The notes under the pieces were generated by a model, which was not told where the DNA came from, made no database searches, and was given only the letters and a program-made list of their open reading frames with translations. Shown here piece by piece: positions 34,412-43,061 of a DNA stretch of 43,061 nt. This DNA is from Hyphomonadaceae bacterium (lineage in GTDB: Bacteria > Pseudomonadota > Alphaproteobacteria > Caulobacterales > Maricaulaceae): positions 1 to 43,061 of the forward strand of contig JABDMW010000043.1 in the NCBI GenBank assembly GCA_013001295.1, written 5' to 3'. The position numbers and the translations under genes are program-made. Every line of letters begins with the position of its first letter. The first letter of the stretch is position 1.

Positions 34412-34810
34412 ATGAAAGCATTACTCTGGCCGGCTTTTTGGCTGTTTGTGGGTGTGGCACTGTTCACTCATTGGGATGCGCAACTCTTGCAGTTTAACAC
34501 GCCTGTCGGGTTTGCACGCGTGTTCCTGATCATCGTCTGGATCGTTTTTGTCGGGTATTCAATAGTGTGCAGTCGCAACGAGAATATCTTTAAAACCATT
34601 GGCGTGATGAACAAGCATTGGTGGGGGCGCCAAATCGGTATCGATCTTTATATCTCGGTATTCCTGTCGATTGCGCTGGTTTATCTGGTGACCGGTTCGA
34701 TTTTTCACACCGTGCTCTGGAGCCTCGCCTTTATTCCCTTTGCCAATATGGCGATCCTGCTGTTTATCATTCTCAATTTGGATAAGATCGTCGCGGCCTT
34801 TATCGGATGA
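34412..34810 (+). CDS. Small membrane protein, unknown
   Basis: 132 residues with four predicted membrane helices (about 3-20, 33-52, 76-95, 104-127). GGGAG precedes the start. Similar polytopic proteins of about this size are often unannotated in marine Alphaproteobacteria. No motif that I recognise. Confidence 0.75.
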   Translation: MKALLWPAFWLFVGVALFTHWDAQLLQFNTPVGFARVFLIIVWIVFVGYSIVCSRNENIFKTIGVMNKHWWGRQIGIDLYISVFLSIALVYLVTGSIFHTVLWSLAFIPFANMAILLFIILNLDKIVAAFIG

Positions 34811-34842
34811 ACACGACGGTCCATTGATCATCGCGGCCTCAC

Positions 34843-35277
34843 TCAATTTTTTTGCTTTCCGAACAAATCAAGCGCGCAGAGAATGATGCCGGCAACCAGA
34901 AGGAATGCCGCAAAAATACTGGGTCCGAAAGTATGCGAGCCATCGACATAGCCGGATGCAAATTTTGACAGCACAGACACACTCAAACTGAGCAAAAGCG
35001 CCCAGAAGACCCAGATTTTTCGCCAATACAGCCCTTTCCAGATTGCAATGATCGCAAGTAAGTAAAATGCGACTTCGTTACCGGTGGCAAAAACGCCCAT
35101 GCCATTGATCGTTGCCACGATATCGGGGTTGATCGCGCTGATTTCGGCACCGCTGAATCGCATGGGAAGCAGCGGATGGATGTTATCTGTTACCGTTAGA
35201 TACATCGCGACACCCAATGCGGGCACCATGCTGAGAACGCATAATAGGCTCAAGATTGCAGATCCAAGTTTAAGCAT
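34843..35277 (-). CDS. Small membrane protein, unknown
   Basis: 144 residues with four predicted membrane helices (about 5-27, 65-82, 88-106, 118-137). The start is well supported by AAGGAGGAATTT. The first loop (about 30-60) is likely periplasmic. It lies tail-to-tail with the previous membrane protein gene, 32 bases apart. No known family recognised. Confidence 0.78.
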   Translation of the reverse strand: MLKLGSAILSLLCVLSMVPALGVAMYLTVTDNIHPLLPMRFSGAEISAINPDIVATINGMGVFATGNEVAFYLLAIIAIWKGLYWRKIWVFWALLLSLSVSVLSKFASGYVDGSHTFGPSIFAAFLLVAGIILCALDLFGKQKN

Positions 35278-35526
35278 AAATTCCTCCTTACCCGGTATCC
35301 CTAGAATACCCGAATTTAACGACTAATAATATGAGAAATGATTTTAGATGGATGATCGTGAATAGACGGAGGGAAACAATCTTTCATATTTCACCAGTTT
35401 GACTGAATGAATGCATATTGTTTAACCAATCAAAAAAATGCTCCCACAATAATCATTGTTGATGGCTCTATTCATTTTTGGTTCAGAGGTGTAGGCTAAA
35501 ATAAAAAACGCGCACGAGGGAGTCCT

Positions 35527-37422
35527 TTGGAACCAATTGTTTTAAATTTTGAAATGATGGTGGTTCTGGCGCTGCTGGCCTTCACAATTTTTATGTTTGT
35601 TACCGAGATCGTCCGTGTCGATATCGCCGCAATTATCGTTCTGGTGCTGGTCGGTGCACTCAGCTATTTCCCCGGGCTCGGTGGTCTGGCGGACATGAAC
35701 CATATTTTTGATGGTTTCGCTTCTAATGCGGTGATTTCGATTATTGCCGTGATGATCGTCGGGGCGGGGCTGGACAAAACCGGGCTGATGAGTGCGGTCG
35801 CGGCCTGGATTTTAAAACTCGGCGGCACTAAGGAAGCACGCATTGTGCCGATTGTATCCGGGACAGTCGGCGTGATTTCGAGTTTTATGCAAAATGTCGG
35901 GGCCGCAGCATTGTTCCTGCCGGTGGTCAGCCGCATTTCCGCGCGCACCAATATCGAGCTGTCGCGTCTTTTGATGCCCATGGGATTTTGCGCGATTTTG
36001 GGCGGCACGATGACGTTGGTCGGCTCGTCGCCACTGATCTTGCTCAATGATCTGATTGAAACCGCCAATCAGGATTTACCCGATAACCTGCAAATGGGCA
36101 CTTATGGCCTGTTTTCCGTTGCCCCCATCGGGCTTGCCCTCGTAATTACTGGCTTGCTGTACTTTACGCTGTTTGGGCGCTGGGTGTTGCCCAAATCCCG
36201 CAACCGCGCCAATGCGGCCTCCGCCCGTTCCATGCCGGATTATTTGAATCGGGTGTATGGATTGCAGGCGGACGTGTTTGAAATTGATATTCCCAAGGGG
36301 AGTAAACTCGAAGGCCACACCATCTCCGAGATTATGGATGTGCATCATCTCTATATAGTCGGCACCTATTATAATGGACTGCGCGTCGTCGCCCCGATCG
36401 TAACGACTGAAATCCTGACCCCGTGCCGCCTGGCGATCCTCGGCGAACGCCATGCCGTTGAAGACATGGTCAGGGCCTATGGTCTCAGCAAGCGACGCAT
36501 TCGCAAAGAACTTGATATATTCGCCGAAGAATTTGCTTCGACCAATGCCGGCGTGGCGGAAATCGTGATTCCACCCAATTCCAACATGATCGGCAAAACG
36601 CCCAAGGACCTCGGTTTTCGCAAAGCCCTGGGTATCAATTTGCTCGCCATAAACCGGGTTGGCGAGACCATCAGTCATATGCAGACCGAAGATCATGAAG
36701 CCTGCCACCGCATCGGTCTGTTCGAATTGCAGGCGGGCGATACTTTGGTGGTGCAAAGCCGCTGGTCGCGCCTGACAAGATTGAAGAAAAACCGCAATGT
36801 GGTGGTCGTCACGTCCGATTTCCCCCAGGAAGAATTGCGTCCACAAAAAGTCGGCTGGGCACTGTTTTTCTTTGGAATTTCCTTGGGCCTTATATTGTTC
36901 ACAGACGTGCGCTTGTCGCTGTGCCTGCTGATAGGTGCCGTCGGTATGATTGCGACTGATGTGCTTGATATTGACGATGCCTATAATGCCGTGGGGTGGA
37001 ATACGGTTTTCTTGTTGGCGAGCCTGATCCCGCTCGGCACGGCCGTGCAGCGCACCGGCACGGCGGACTGGATTGCGCAACAAGTCATGGCTTTGTTACA
37101 AGGTTGGCCCGTCTGGACGCTGCAAGCCGGCGTGGCGATATTGGCGACGGTTTTCACCCTGATCATGTCCAATGTCGGTGCCACGGTTTTGCTGGTGCCG
37201 CTGGCCATATCCATTGCCGTGGCTTCGGGCGGCGATCCCGCTATATTTGCCATGACCGTGGCGATCTCGACCTCGAATTCCTTCCTGATCCCGACCCATC
37301 AGGTCAACGCCCTGATCATGGGGCCCGGTGGATATAAAGTATCGGATTTTGTCCGCACAGGCGGCATTATGACCGTCCTGTTCCTCGTGGTCTCCCTGAT
37401 TACGATGAATATGTTTTTGTGA
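35527..37422 (+). CDS. SLC13/DASS-type permease with TrkA-C domains
   Basis: 631 residues. The start is TTG at 35527, with GAGGGAG at the right distance. The transporter halves (about 8-230 and 440-631) carry paired hydrophobic hairpins with FMQNVGAAALFLPVV and IMSNVGATVLLVPLA, the N-x-G-A-x-A type motif of ion-transporter superfamily permeases. The soluble middle (about 245-410) holds two TrkA-C-like RCK domains (VFEIDIPKGSKLEGHTISEI; EIVIPPNSNMIGKTPKDLGF). Probable sodium-coupled anion or sulfate/dicarboxylate uptake; substrate unknown. Confidence 0.9.
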   Translation: MEPIVLNFEMMVVLALLAFTIFMFVTEIVRVDIAAIIVLVLVGALSYFPGLGGLADMNHIFDGFASNAVISIIAVMIVGAGLDKTGLMSAVAAWILKLGGTKEARIVPIVSGTVGVISSFMQNVGAAALFLPVVSRISARTNIELSRLLMPMGFCAILGGTMTLVGSSPLILLNDLIETANQDLPDNLQMGTYGLFSVAPIGLALVITGLLYFTLFGRWVLPKSRNRANAASARSMPDYLNRVYGLQADVFEIDIPKGSKLEGHTISEIMDVHHLYIVGTYYNGLRVVAPIVTTEILTPCRLAILGERHAVEDMVRAYGLSKRRIRKELDIFAEEFASTNAGVAEIVIPPNSNMIGKTPKDLGFRKALGINLLAINRVGETISHMQTEDHEACHRIGLFELQAGDTLVVQSRWSRLTRLKKNRNVVVVTSDFPQEELRPQKVGWALFFFGISLGLILFTDVRLSLCLLIGAVGMIATDVLDIDDAYNAVGWNTVFLLASLIPLGTAVQRTGTADWIAQQVMALLQGWPVWTLQAGVAILATVFTLIMSNVGATVLLVPLAISIAVASGGDPAIFAMTVAISTSNSFLIPTHQVNALIMGPGGYKVSDFVRTGGIMTVLFLVVSLITMNMFL

Positions 37423-37438
37423 TAGAGTTTGGGAATAT

Positions 37439-37894
37439 CTAGGCTGATGTCAAAACGTCATCCAAAATATCCAGCGCCAGCGGCCAGTTGTCGACATGGC
37501 CTTGCTTTGATTTTTCGGAAATGAAACCGGAATGGGTGAGCTTGACCCTGGTCTTGTCACCGTCCGGCATCAGATCAATACGGAGCACGGTTTCCGCACC
37601 TTCCGTGCCCACCGGTTCGCCATTGCCGGTGACCCAGCTCATCTCAACCAACCTATCCCGCTTGATCTCAAGGATTCGGCCATAGTGGGGATGTCGGCCC
37701 CACTCATCCCGATTGTAGAAGAAATAGGGCTGTCCCGCTTCCGCCACCAAGGACAGCGTACCGGGCTGGGCGAACCAGCTGTCAAACCCGGTCGTGAAGG
37801 CCGCAAAGACATCGCCCGGCTTCGCATTGATTGTATAGGTACACGTCATGGCCAGTGGTCGCTCGGATAAGTCGGGGCAGGGGATATTGCTCAT
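37439..37894 (-). CDS. SRPBCC / AHSA1-type domain protein
   Basis: 151 residues from ATG at 37894, supported by AGGAG six bases upstream; the longer frame is not used. The START-like fold begins TYTINAKPGDVFAAFTTGFDSWFAQP and includes the usual GRILEIKRDRLVEMSWV strand pair and a LTHSGF segment near the end. AHSA1-type proteins bind hydrophobic ligands or assist Hsp90-like chaperones. Specific role unknown. Its stop is 16 bases from the permease stop (convergent). Confidence 0.85.
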   Translation of the reverse strand: MSNIPCPDLSERPLAMTCTYTINAKPGDVFAAFTTGFDSWFAQPGTLSLVAEAGQPYFFYNRDEWGRHPHYGRILEIKRDRLVEMSWVTGNGEPVGTEGAETVLRIDLMPDGDKTRVKLTHSGFISEKSKQGHVDNWPLALDILDDVLTSA

Positions 37895-37939
37895 GTCGGT
37901 CTCCTCTTTCTGCGGACTATAACACAAAATGTTCGACAC

Positions 37940-37964
37940 AAAAAAATAGCCGGGAAAACCCGGC
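37940..37964 (-). terminator. Terminator of the protease gene
   Basis: On the minus strand GCCGGG pairs with CCCGGC (37959-37964 with 37949-37954) around TTTT, followed by TA and seven T (37940-37946). It is 32 bases behind the protease stop. Confidence 0.88.
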
Positions 37965-37995
37965 CATTCTCAATTCGTTACGGGTCAGTCCGTGA

Positions 37996-39984
37996 CTAGA
38001 ACGTCGTGTTGACCACGGCTGAACAGTCACCTGTATCGACTTCACAGACCTGGTGGCTATGGGTGCCGCCACCCTTCAGGTTTGTGCTTAGGGTATAAGA
38101 ACTATTGTTTGGGACGGTCGCACTCACGCCACCATCCAGAACGATTTGAATGTTTCCGGTGGTGTCGCTTGACCAGGAATATTCCCAGTTCTTTTTGCCT
38201 TTGACTTTGTAGGCAGAGACTGAAGACAGGTCGATACCCCCACCTGTGCCGCCGTCCGTGACGGTGACAGAGCTGCTGGTGCTGTTGGTCGCGCCGTCAT
38301 TATCTGTGACGGTCAGGCTGACCGTATAGGTTTCGGCTGCAGTGTAGCTATGCGACGGGTTTTGCGCGGATGATGAATTGCCGTCCCCGAAATTCCATGC
38401 CCAATTGGTAATGGTGCCATCGTTATCTGACGATCCGTCGGTGAAACTACAGGCGAGATTGGTACAGCTGTCGGTAAAGCTTGCGGTTGGCGGATTATTT
38501 ACGGGTCCACCGCCGCAGGTGCTCGGATCAACAACCAGACCCTGACTGCCGTCAGCTGCACCACTGAGATTGAGATCGCCTGTCTTGGCTGCATCAAACA
38601 GACATTGCGCGGTGTTGCCGTTCAGGAACGGGCCGGCCATGCCGTCAGATGTTGAGTAGCCCCAGGAATTCACAGACATCAAAGGACCTGTGCCAGTCGC
38701 TTCATCCATAGGCTGGATCCAGGGACCGCCGGATGATCCGCCGGAAAGCTGGCTGGATGGCAGCCACCAATTGTCCGCCCCCTCAGTCGTCATGTCTTCG
38801 GCTGAATACATGAAGAAAGGATCGTCTGAATAGGAATATCCAAGCGCATGCGTCCAGTCGAGTGAAGCAGGACCAGCTTGACCGTCATTGACATTCGGGG
38901 CCGAGAAATCGATGGTAAACGAGCCAGCCGCTGCGTCCAAAGCGCCGCCGCCGCCATTGCCGGAATGACTGCCATTATCGTCGACAACATAATAGGCATA
39001 ATCCCACGGAATATTGTTCGGGAAGACGCTGGTTGTCCAATTTTGCTCAACAACACCGAAACTGGTTGCCCAGCACCCGATGACGTCATTGGTACAATCG
39101 TAATCGGTTGCAGACCCTGATGCGTCCTGGTTCGGAATAAAGATCACATTGCGGGCAAATGCGGCGTCTGCATCATCATAAACACAGTGAGCTGCTGTGA
39201 TAATGATAGAGCGTCCGGTTGTGCCGTCGTTTACGGCTGTGCCGGAACAGACATAGCCTGACCATCCGCCACCATTTGGCATTTCGTAGAGAAGCCGTCC
39301 GGCCGCGGTTTGGATGGCGCCGCCATTGGTCCAGCGTGAATTCTGAACGACATCGCCGCCGCCGGGATTGCCGCCACCGCCGTCAGCAGTGAAAGAATAG
39401 GAACTTGTAGCGCCGGTATTGCCGCCGCGCTTTGCCCGGTCCTTGGAAATCACGCGCCAGCTGCCGGCTCCTGTCGTGAATCCGCTTACTGTAGTTTCCC
39501 AGGAGTCATTGCCGACATTATTGCCCGTGAAAGTATAGACCTGTCCGCCATACGTAATTTCAAACGTCACAGATTTAACGCCGTCAACATCGGTAACAAC
39601 AGCCGAGAATGTCTGGCTTGCGCCGATGGTCGCGCCGTCCGCCGGGCTTCTTGACGTAACGGTTGGCGGCAGGTTATCGCGGGTTTGTGGTTCATCATCC
39701 AGTTTAACGGCGCCTTTTTTCATGCGGCTGTCAGACGATGTCAGTTCTGACTGATCAGCGTGTCCGTGTGGTGTCAGAGCGCCTTTCTTGCCTCTGATAT
39801 AGGCCTTGCCGCGATGGTCGATGACCATATCGCGTGGTTCTGCAGCGGCAATACGGTCCGCGGTCCAATGTTTAAAGACTTTTTTGGACCGTTCGCTTGG
39901 CTCATTGGCTTGAGCTGCTGTGGCCATAGACATAGCTAACGCTATTCCTGATCCTGCGACCAGAATGTTTTTGAGTTTTGACAT
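37996..39984 (-). CDS. Secreted trypsin-like serine protease with Ig, PKD and C-terminal module
   Basis: 662 residues from ATG at 39984, chosen because GGGGAGG lies nine bases ahead and a signal peptide begins there (cleavage likely after TAAQA, about 26). Order: pro-region; Ig-like domain (PPTVTSRSPADGATIG..., about 107-200); S1 protease domain with His266 (TAAHC), Asp328 (PWDYAYY) and Ser418 in GGSSGGP, a variant of GDSGGP; PKD domain ending GDGNSSSAQNPSHSY (about 520-597); and a C-terminal module (YKVKGKKNWEYSW ... HQVCEVDTGDCSAVV). The last module is common on extracellular hydrolases. Export through the nearby T2SS is inferred. Confidence 0.92.
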   Translation of the reverse strand: MSKLKNILVAGSGIALAMSMATAAQANEPSERSKKVFKHWTADRIAAAEPRDMVIDHRGKAYIRGKKGALTPHGHADQSELTSSDSRMKKGAVKLDDEPQTRDNLPPTVTSRSPADGATIGASQTFSAVVTDVDGVKSVTFEITYGGQVYTFTGNNVGNDSWETTVSGFTTGAGSWRVISKDRAKRGGNTGATSSYSFTADGGGGNPGGGDVVQNSRWTNGGAIQTAAGRLLYEMPNGGGWSGYVCSGTAVNDGTTGRSIIITAAHCVYDDADAAFARNVIFIPNQDASGSATDYDCTNDVIGCWATSFGVVEQNWTTSVFPNNIPWDYAYYVVDDNGSHSGNGGGGALDAAAGSFTIDFSAPNVNDGQAGPASLDWTHALGYSYSDDPFFMYSAEDMTTEGADNWWLPSSQLSGGSSGGPWIQPMDEATGTGPLMSVNSWGYSTSDGMAGPFLNGNTAQCLFDAAKTGDLNLSGAADGSQGLVVDPSTCGGGPVNNPPTASFTDSCTNLACSFTDGSSDNDGTITNWAWNFGDGNSSSAQNPSHSYTAAETYTVSLTVTDNDGATNSTSSSVTVTDGGTGGGIDLSSVSAYKVKGKKNWEYSWSSDTTGNIQIVLDGGVSATVPNNSSYTLSTNLKGGGTHSHQVCEVDTGDCSAVVNTTF

Positions 39985-40120
39985 TAAGTCATTCCTCCCC
40001 ATGTTGTTTATAGACTGATATTTGAAAATATCCTCGCGATAGTGATTCCGAATATTTATGAGTCTGTCAACCGGTTTCCCCACAAAGGAATTTGTAGGTT
40101 AATGACCGATAAAACGCAGA

Positions 40121-40142
40121 CATGAATTAGGCGGAATTCATG
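40121..40142 (-). terminator. Hairpin at the antiporter 3' end
   Basis: CATGAATT and AATTCATG form a perfect 8-bp inverted repeat with a 6-base loop that overlaps the stop codon. A short T-run follows a few bases further on the minus strand, so termination is possible but not strong. Confidence 0.4.
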
Positions 40143-41874
40143 CCTCACCCGGCGGATTGAAGTAATCAACGTCGCGCTCGGCCGCGATCCGGTCACGGGC
40201 GGTTTCTTCATCATATCCGAACTCGATCAGGCCACGCCGGGCCAGTTGTAAGGCGGATTCGATCGCATCGGGCACCACGAAAGACGCGCCGGCCTTGGTC
40301 AGGCTCTCCACATGTTCCACATGCTGGGCCCGGGTATAGATCGGGATATCGGCGCGCAGACTGCGGGCCGTGGCGACCATGGTTTTGGCGCTTTTGACAT
40401 CATCGACTGTGACGATGAACATGCTGGCCCCGGAAATGCCAAACCGCTCCAATATCTCTTTGCGGGTGCCGTCGCCCAGATATACTTTCCAGCCTTGATC
40501 GCGGGCCGAAGCAACTCTGCGCGGATCGCGGTCGAGCGCCAAAATCTCAGCGTTTTCCGAGCGCAATATCTCAGCCACGGCGTTGCCGACCCGGCCAAAC
40601 CCGATAATGATGATATGGTTTTCATGCTCGGCATAGTTTTCGATCCGGGGCTCTTCCGCATCGGGCTTGGTCAGCCGTTCGGCCCAGGCATTGCCGATTT
40701 GCGCGAGTAAGGGATTTGCCAACATGGTTAAGCCAACGACCGAAGCGGTGAAGGCCGTGGTTTCCACATCCAGCACACCGCCGACACTGGCCGCAGTCAA
40801 GATAACAAAAGCGAATTCGCCGGCCGGGGCCATTAAAAACGCCATCTCAACAGACAGCGGTTTGCTGCCGGTGCCGAGACGCGTTGCCAGGGCCAGAACC
40901 AGCATTTTGACGGCCAGCAAGGCCAGTACGGCGAGGAGTATCCAGATAAATTTGTCGCGGACGACGCCCAGGTCAAGGCTCATGCCCATGGTGATGAAAA
41001 ACAGGCCGAGCAATAGTCCTTTAAAGGGTTCGATATCAACTTCGGTCTGGTGCTTGAATTCGGTTTCGCCCAGCAACATCCCGGCCAGAAACGCACCCAA
41101 AGCCATGGAGAGACCGGCATTTTCCATAATCACGGCGGCGCCCAACACCGTCAGCAAGGTGACCGCCATCAGGAAATCCCGCCCACCGACCGAAGCCGCC
41201 AACCGGAACACCCGGCGTAGCAGGAAGCGCCCGAGCAGATATATCAGGAAGATTGCCAGCAAGCCCTCAATCAGGGATTCGACAATGAGGGCTGATAACC
41301 CGCCCTCGGCGCCTTGCGCGGCGAACCCGACGAAAATCAGAAACGGGGCGACCATAATGTCCTGGAAAATCAAGACGCCATAGGCCGTTTGTCCGGCCGG
41401 TGAGGCCGCGCGGCGCTCATCGATCAAAATCTGCATGACAATCGCCGTCGAGGAGAGGGCCAGAGCCAGGCCAACGACCGTCGCCGCTGTCGCGGACAAA
41501 CCCAGATAAAAGGCCGCTACGCCGATCAACACGGCGCTCAGGCCGGTTTGCAGTCCGCCAATGCCGAAAACGGTTTTGCGCATGCCCCATAATTTCTCAA
41601 ACGAAAACTCAAGCCCGAGCAGGAACAGCAAGAATAAGACGCCCAGCTTGGCAAACGGGGCTGCAGCCTCGGGCTCGGAGATCGAAATATATTCCAAGAC
41701 GGGCCATTGCTCGACCAGAGCCCCAAGCGCAAACGGCCCAAGCGAAATCCCGGCGACCAGGAATCCGATGACTTTCGGGATTTTGAGCAGGCGGAACAGG
41801 GGCACAGCGATGCCGACCGCAAACAGGAAAACCAGCGCGTCTTTAATCAGAATTGCATCGCCGTAATGTTCCAA
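40138..41874 (-). CDS. CPA2-family (Kef-type) cation:proton antiporter
   Basis: 578 residues. The start is a TTG at 41874; a stop lies five codons upstream, and no ATG fits. The membrane part (about 1-380) has the CPA2 marks PKVIGFLVAGISLGP, LLFLLGLEFSF, GLALALSSTAIVMQIL and LGAFLAGMLLGETEF. A TrkA-N (RCK) domain follows with HIIIIGFGRVGNAVAEIL (about 418-435). The C-terminal part contains ASFVVPDAIESALQLAR. It exchanges K+ or Na+ for H+ and is gated by nucleotide or glutathione in Kef relatives; the gating ligand here is unknown. Confidence 0.92.
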   Translation of the reverse strand: MEHYGDAILIKDALVFLFAVGIAVPLFRLLKIPKVIGFLVAGISLGPFALGALVEQWPVLEYISISEPEAAAPFAKLGVLFLLFLLGLEFSFEKLWGMRKTVFGIGGLQTGLSAVLIGVAAFYLGLSATAATVVGLALALSSTAIVMQILIDERRAASPAGQTAYGVLIFQDIMVAPFLIFVGFAAQGAEGGLSALIVESLIEGLLAIFLIYLLGRFLLRRVFRLAASVGGRDFLMAVTLLTVLGAAVIMENAGLSMALGAFLAGMLLGETEFKHQTEVDIEPFKGLLLGLFFITMGMSLDLGVVRDKFIWILLAVLALLAVKMLVLALATRLGTGSKPLSVEMAFLMAPAGEFAFVILTAASVGGVLDVETTAFTASVVGLTMLANPLLAQIGNAWAERLTKPDAEEPRIENYAEHENHIIIIGFGRVGNAVAEILRSENAEILALDRDPRRVASARDQGWKVYLGDGTRKEILERFGISGASMFIVTVDDVKSAKTMVATARSLRADIPIYTRAQHVEHVESLTKAGASFVVPDAIESALQLARRGLIEFGYDEETARDRIAAERDVDYFNPPGEA

Positions 41875-41952
41875 ATGTGGACCTTTTCAAAACCAATTAC
41901 TGATTGGGTATGTATGCGGCTATCCCAATCCAATTTAAAGGAGTTTATATCT

Positions 41953-42036
41953 ATGACAGCTATTGCGGCATTGGCCGTGCAAAAACTGATGCAGATCAAA
42001 AAAGCGGGAAGTGTCAGGCAGACGCGATCGGTTTAG
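41953..42036 (+). CDS. Possible 27-residue small protein
   Basis: ATG at 41953 has AAGGAG nine bases upstream. It encodes a short chain with a hydrophobic start (MTAIAALAVQKL) and a basic end (KKAGSVRQTRSV). It lies divergent from the antiporter gene and could be a small peptide, a leader, or chance. Only the ribosome site supports it. Confidence 0.3.
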   Translation: MTAIAALAVQKLMQIKKAGSVRQTRSV

Positions 42037-42065
42037 CGCGATCCCGGGCGGGATAACAATGCGGC

Positions 42066-42389
42066 TCAGCTGTAAGACCTCTCGTCGATCTCGGTGTAAT
42101 GACTGCAATAATCGTCCCAGCGCTTCAAGACCTGTTGCGCCTCTTCGGGGACATAGGATTTTTCATAGTCTTCGCCTTGAATGCCTTTCACGGCGTCCAG
42201 GGACTCAAAGGTCATGATCGTGACAAACTCGACTTCATGACCATGATCGCGACGCAATAATTCAACGCCCAGATAGCCGGGAATCTGCTTGGCTTCGATG
42301 CGCGGGAACACGGTGCCTGTGACGATGTCCTGATAATTGTCAGCATTGCCCTGGGTGGTCCAGCCGTGCCAGATGCGTTTAATGGCCAT
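42066..42389 (-). CDS. Antibiotic biosynthesis monooxygenase-like (ABM) protein
   Basis: 107 residues of the dimeric alpha-beta barrel type: IKRIWHGWTTQGNADNYQDIV, IPGYLGVELLRRDHG and FVTIMTFESLDAVKGI give the ABM strand-helix order, with a VLKRWDDYCSHYTEI end. Members range from monooxygenases to small ligand binders. Substrate unknown. It lies 17 bases behind the alginate lyase on the same strand, so co-transcription is likely. Confidence 0.85.
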   Translation of the reverse strand: MAIKRIWHGWTTQGNADNYQDIVTGTVFPRIEAKQIPGYLGVELLRRDHGHEVEFVTIMTFESLDAVKGIQGEDYEKSYVPEEAQQVLKRWDDYCSHYTEIDERSYS

Positions 42390-42406
42390 GAATTTCTCAC
42401 ATTTTA

Positions 42407-43061
42407 TTATTGGTTGGGCGGTGTAGAAGGCCTTGCTTTGAGGGCCGAGAATGTTGCCTGCGCATAATCGCCATTGGCCTTGTCCTCAGCCCAGTCTCCG
42501 CTGCCTTTACAGCCCGCATACCAAAACCCGCCGCCGGTTTTTGTGGAACATTGATTGTAAATTCCGGCTTTAAAGTAAAGTGAGCCGCCGCCGTAACTAT
42601 AGCGGTTGTCGAGCAGGTCGATTTTGCCATTGGCGTCAACATTATTGGCCAAATTAAGGGCATATTCAACTGTACCCTGGGCGTCATTTTCGAACGTCAG
42701 ATACATGGTGTTCTCGTGTACATTCACGGTGTAGCTGAAAGGCTCTCCCAGCGCGATCCCGGCTTTTCCCGGGTCAGTATTATTGGTCCAGAGATTTCCC
42801 CAAACCGGATACGCAATGTCGGTGCGGTTGGGGTCATCTTTTGGCAAATTGCGCTCATAGGTCCAAAACACCGAGCCGGTCTCCTGATCCGGAAATTTCT
42901 TGTAAAAGATTTTCAACGGTTCGTTGCCATACCCGAATCCCGACCCTGTATTGTCATATTTGACGGCGTGAATCTGTCCGACGACAGCGGAGAAAGCCGC
43001 TTTTACATCCGGGTTTTCGGCACGCCGCGCAACATGATCCACCTGTAGTGTTGCATCCAGC
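42407..43061 (-). CDS. PL7 alginate lyase, 5' part cut by the window edge
   Basis: The reading frame is open to the right edge (LDATLQVDHVA is encoded up to 43061), so the start and the R-S/T-E-L-R motif lie outside. The visible 218 residues hold the two other PL7 motifs: VVGQIHAVK with catalytic Gln and His, and LYFKAGIYNQCS with the catalytic Tyr. Between them, GSVFWTYERNL and FSYTVNVHENTMYLTF are typical. It cleaves alginate by beta-elimination, normally outside the cell. A signal peptide cannot be judged. With the T2SS in the window, export by that route is plausible. Confidence 0.92.
   Translation of the reverse strand, partial: LDATLQVDHVARRAENPDVKAAFSAVVGQIHAVKYDNTGSGFGYGNEPLKIFYKKFPDQETGSVFWTYERNLPKDDPNRTDIAYPVWGNLWTNNTDPGKAGIALGEPFSYTVNVHENTMYLTFENDAQGTVEYALNLANNVDANGKIDLLDNRYSYGGGSLYFKAGIYNQCSTKTGGGFWYAGCKGSGDWAEDKANGDYAQATFSALKARPSTPPNQ

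Noticed and set aside
36076-37083. 335-codon frame antisense to the permease
   Set aside because: Lies wholly inside a clearly recognised gene on the other strand; composition-driven shadow.

Overview
The window looks like a chromosomal piece of a marine, Gram-negative alphaproteobacterium. The initiator tRNA is of the alphaproteobacterial type. The window also carries a complete inner-membrane and outer-membrane type II secretion system (T2SS), a valine-degradation operon, a PL7 alginate lyase, a secreted multi-domain protease and several families common in marine Alphaproteobacteria. Base composition is moderate in the core operons and falls clearly in the accessory stretches (about 0.4-1.2, 4.8-5.2 and 28.5-32.4 kb). 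I cannot name the genus; Maricaulales/Hyphomonadaceae-like or a related order is a guess.

Layout. 1-600: a terminator, a degenerate 5' half of an initiator tRNA, a palindrome-rich stretch, the intact tRNA-fMet and four terminator-like hairpins. 601-3113: NTR/TIMP-like secreted protein, SnoaL-like protein, GNAT acetyltransferase, and a methyltransferase-like lipoprotein on the other strand. 3308-8310: valine catabolic operon (mmsA, a small unknown gene, isobutyryl-CoA dehydrogenase type ACAD, 3-hydroxyisobutyryl-CoA hydrolase, mmsB). 8398-11391: an AceE/MdeB-like 2-oxoacid dehydrogenase E1 divergent from an Lrp/AsnC regulator. 11567-13000: an aldehyde dehydrogenase. 13107-17442: gspCDE. 17443-21580: an interruption holding a fossil of a carboxylase start, a 54-residue gene, rimK, an aspartoacylase-like gene and an acyl-CoA carboxylase beta subunit. 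21846-27988: gspFGHIJKLM plus a lipoprotein. 28070-32254: accessory zone with VOC, SUKH, DUF4272, an MscS-family channel and a membrane-anchored unknown, rich in a 33-bp palindromic repeat. 32450-43061: prepilin peptidase (minus), phytanoyl-CoA dioxygenase-like, small membrane proteins, SLC13-type permease, SRPBCC protein, trypsin-PKD protease, Kef-type antiporter, monooxygenase-like protein and a right-truncated alginate lyase.

How it fits together. Valine breakdown and the MdeB-like E1 would both feed propionyl-CoA or similar short acyl-CoAs, and the carboxylase beta subunit could take them on; that last link is inference. GspC-M together with the unlinked short prepilin peptidase give most of a T2SS. 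The protease and the alginate lyase are plausible clients. The most unusual items are the 33-bp palindromic repeat family (seven copies, mostly at gene 3' ends), the duplicated carboxylase leader that flanks the rimK block splitting the gsp locus, the unannotated 54-residue gene, and the lipoprotein translationally coupled to gspM.
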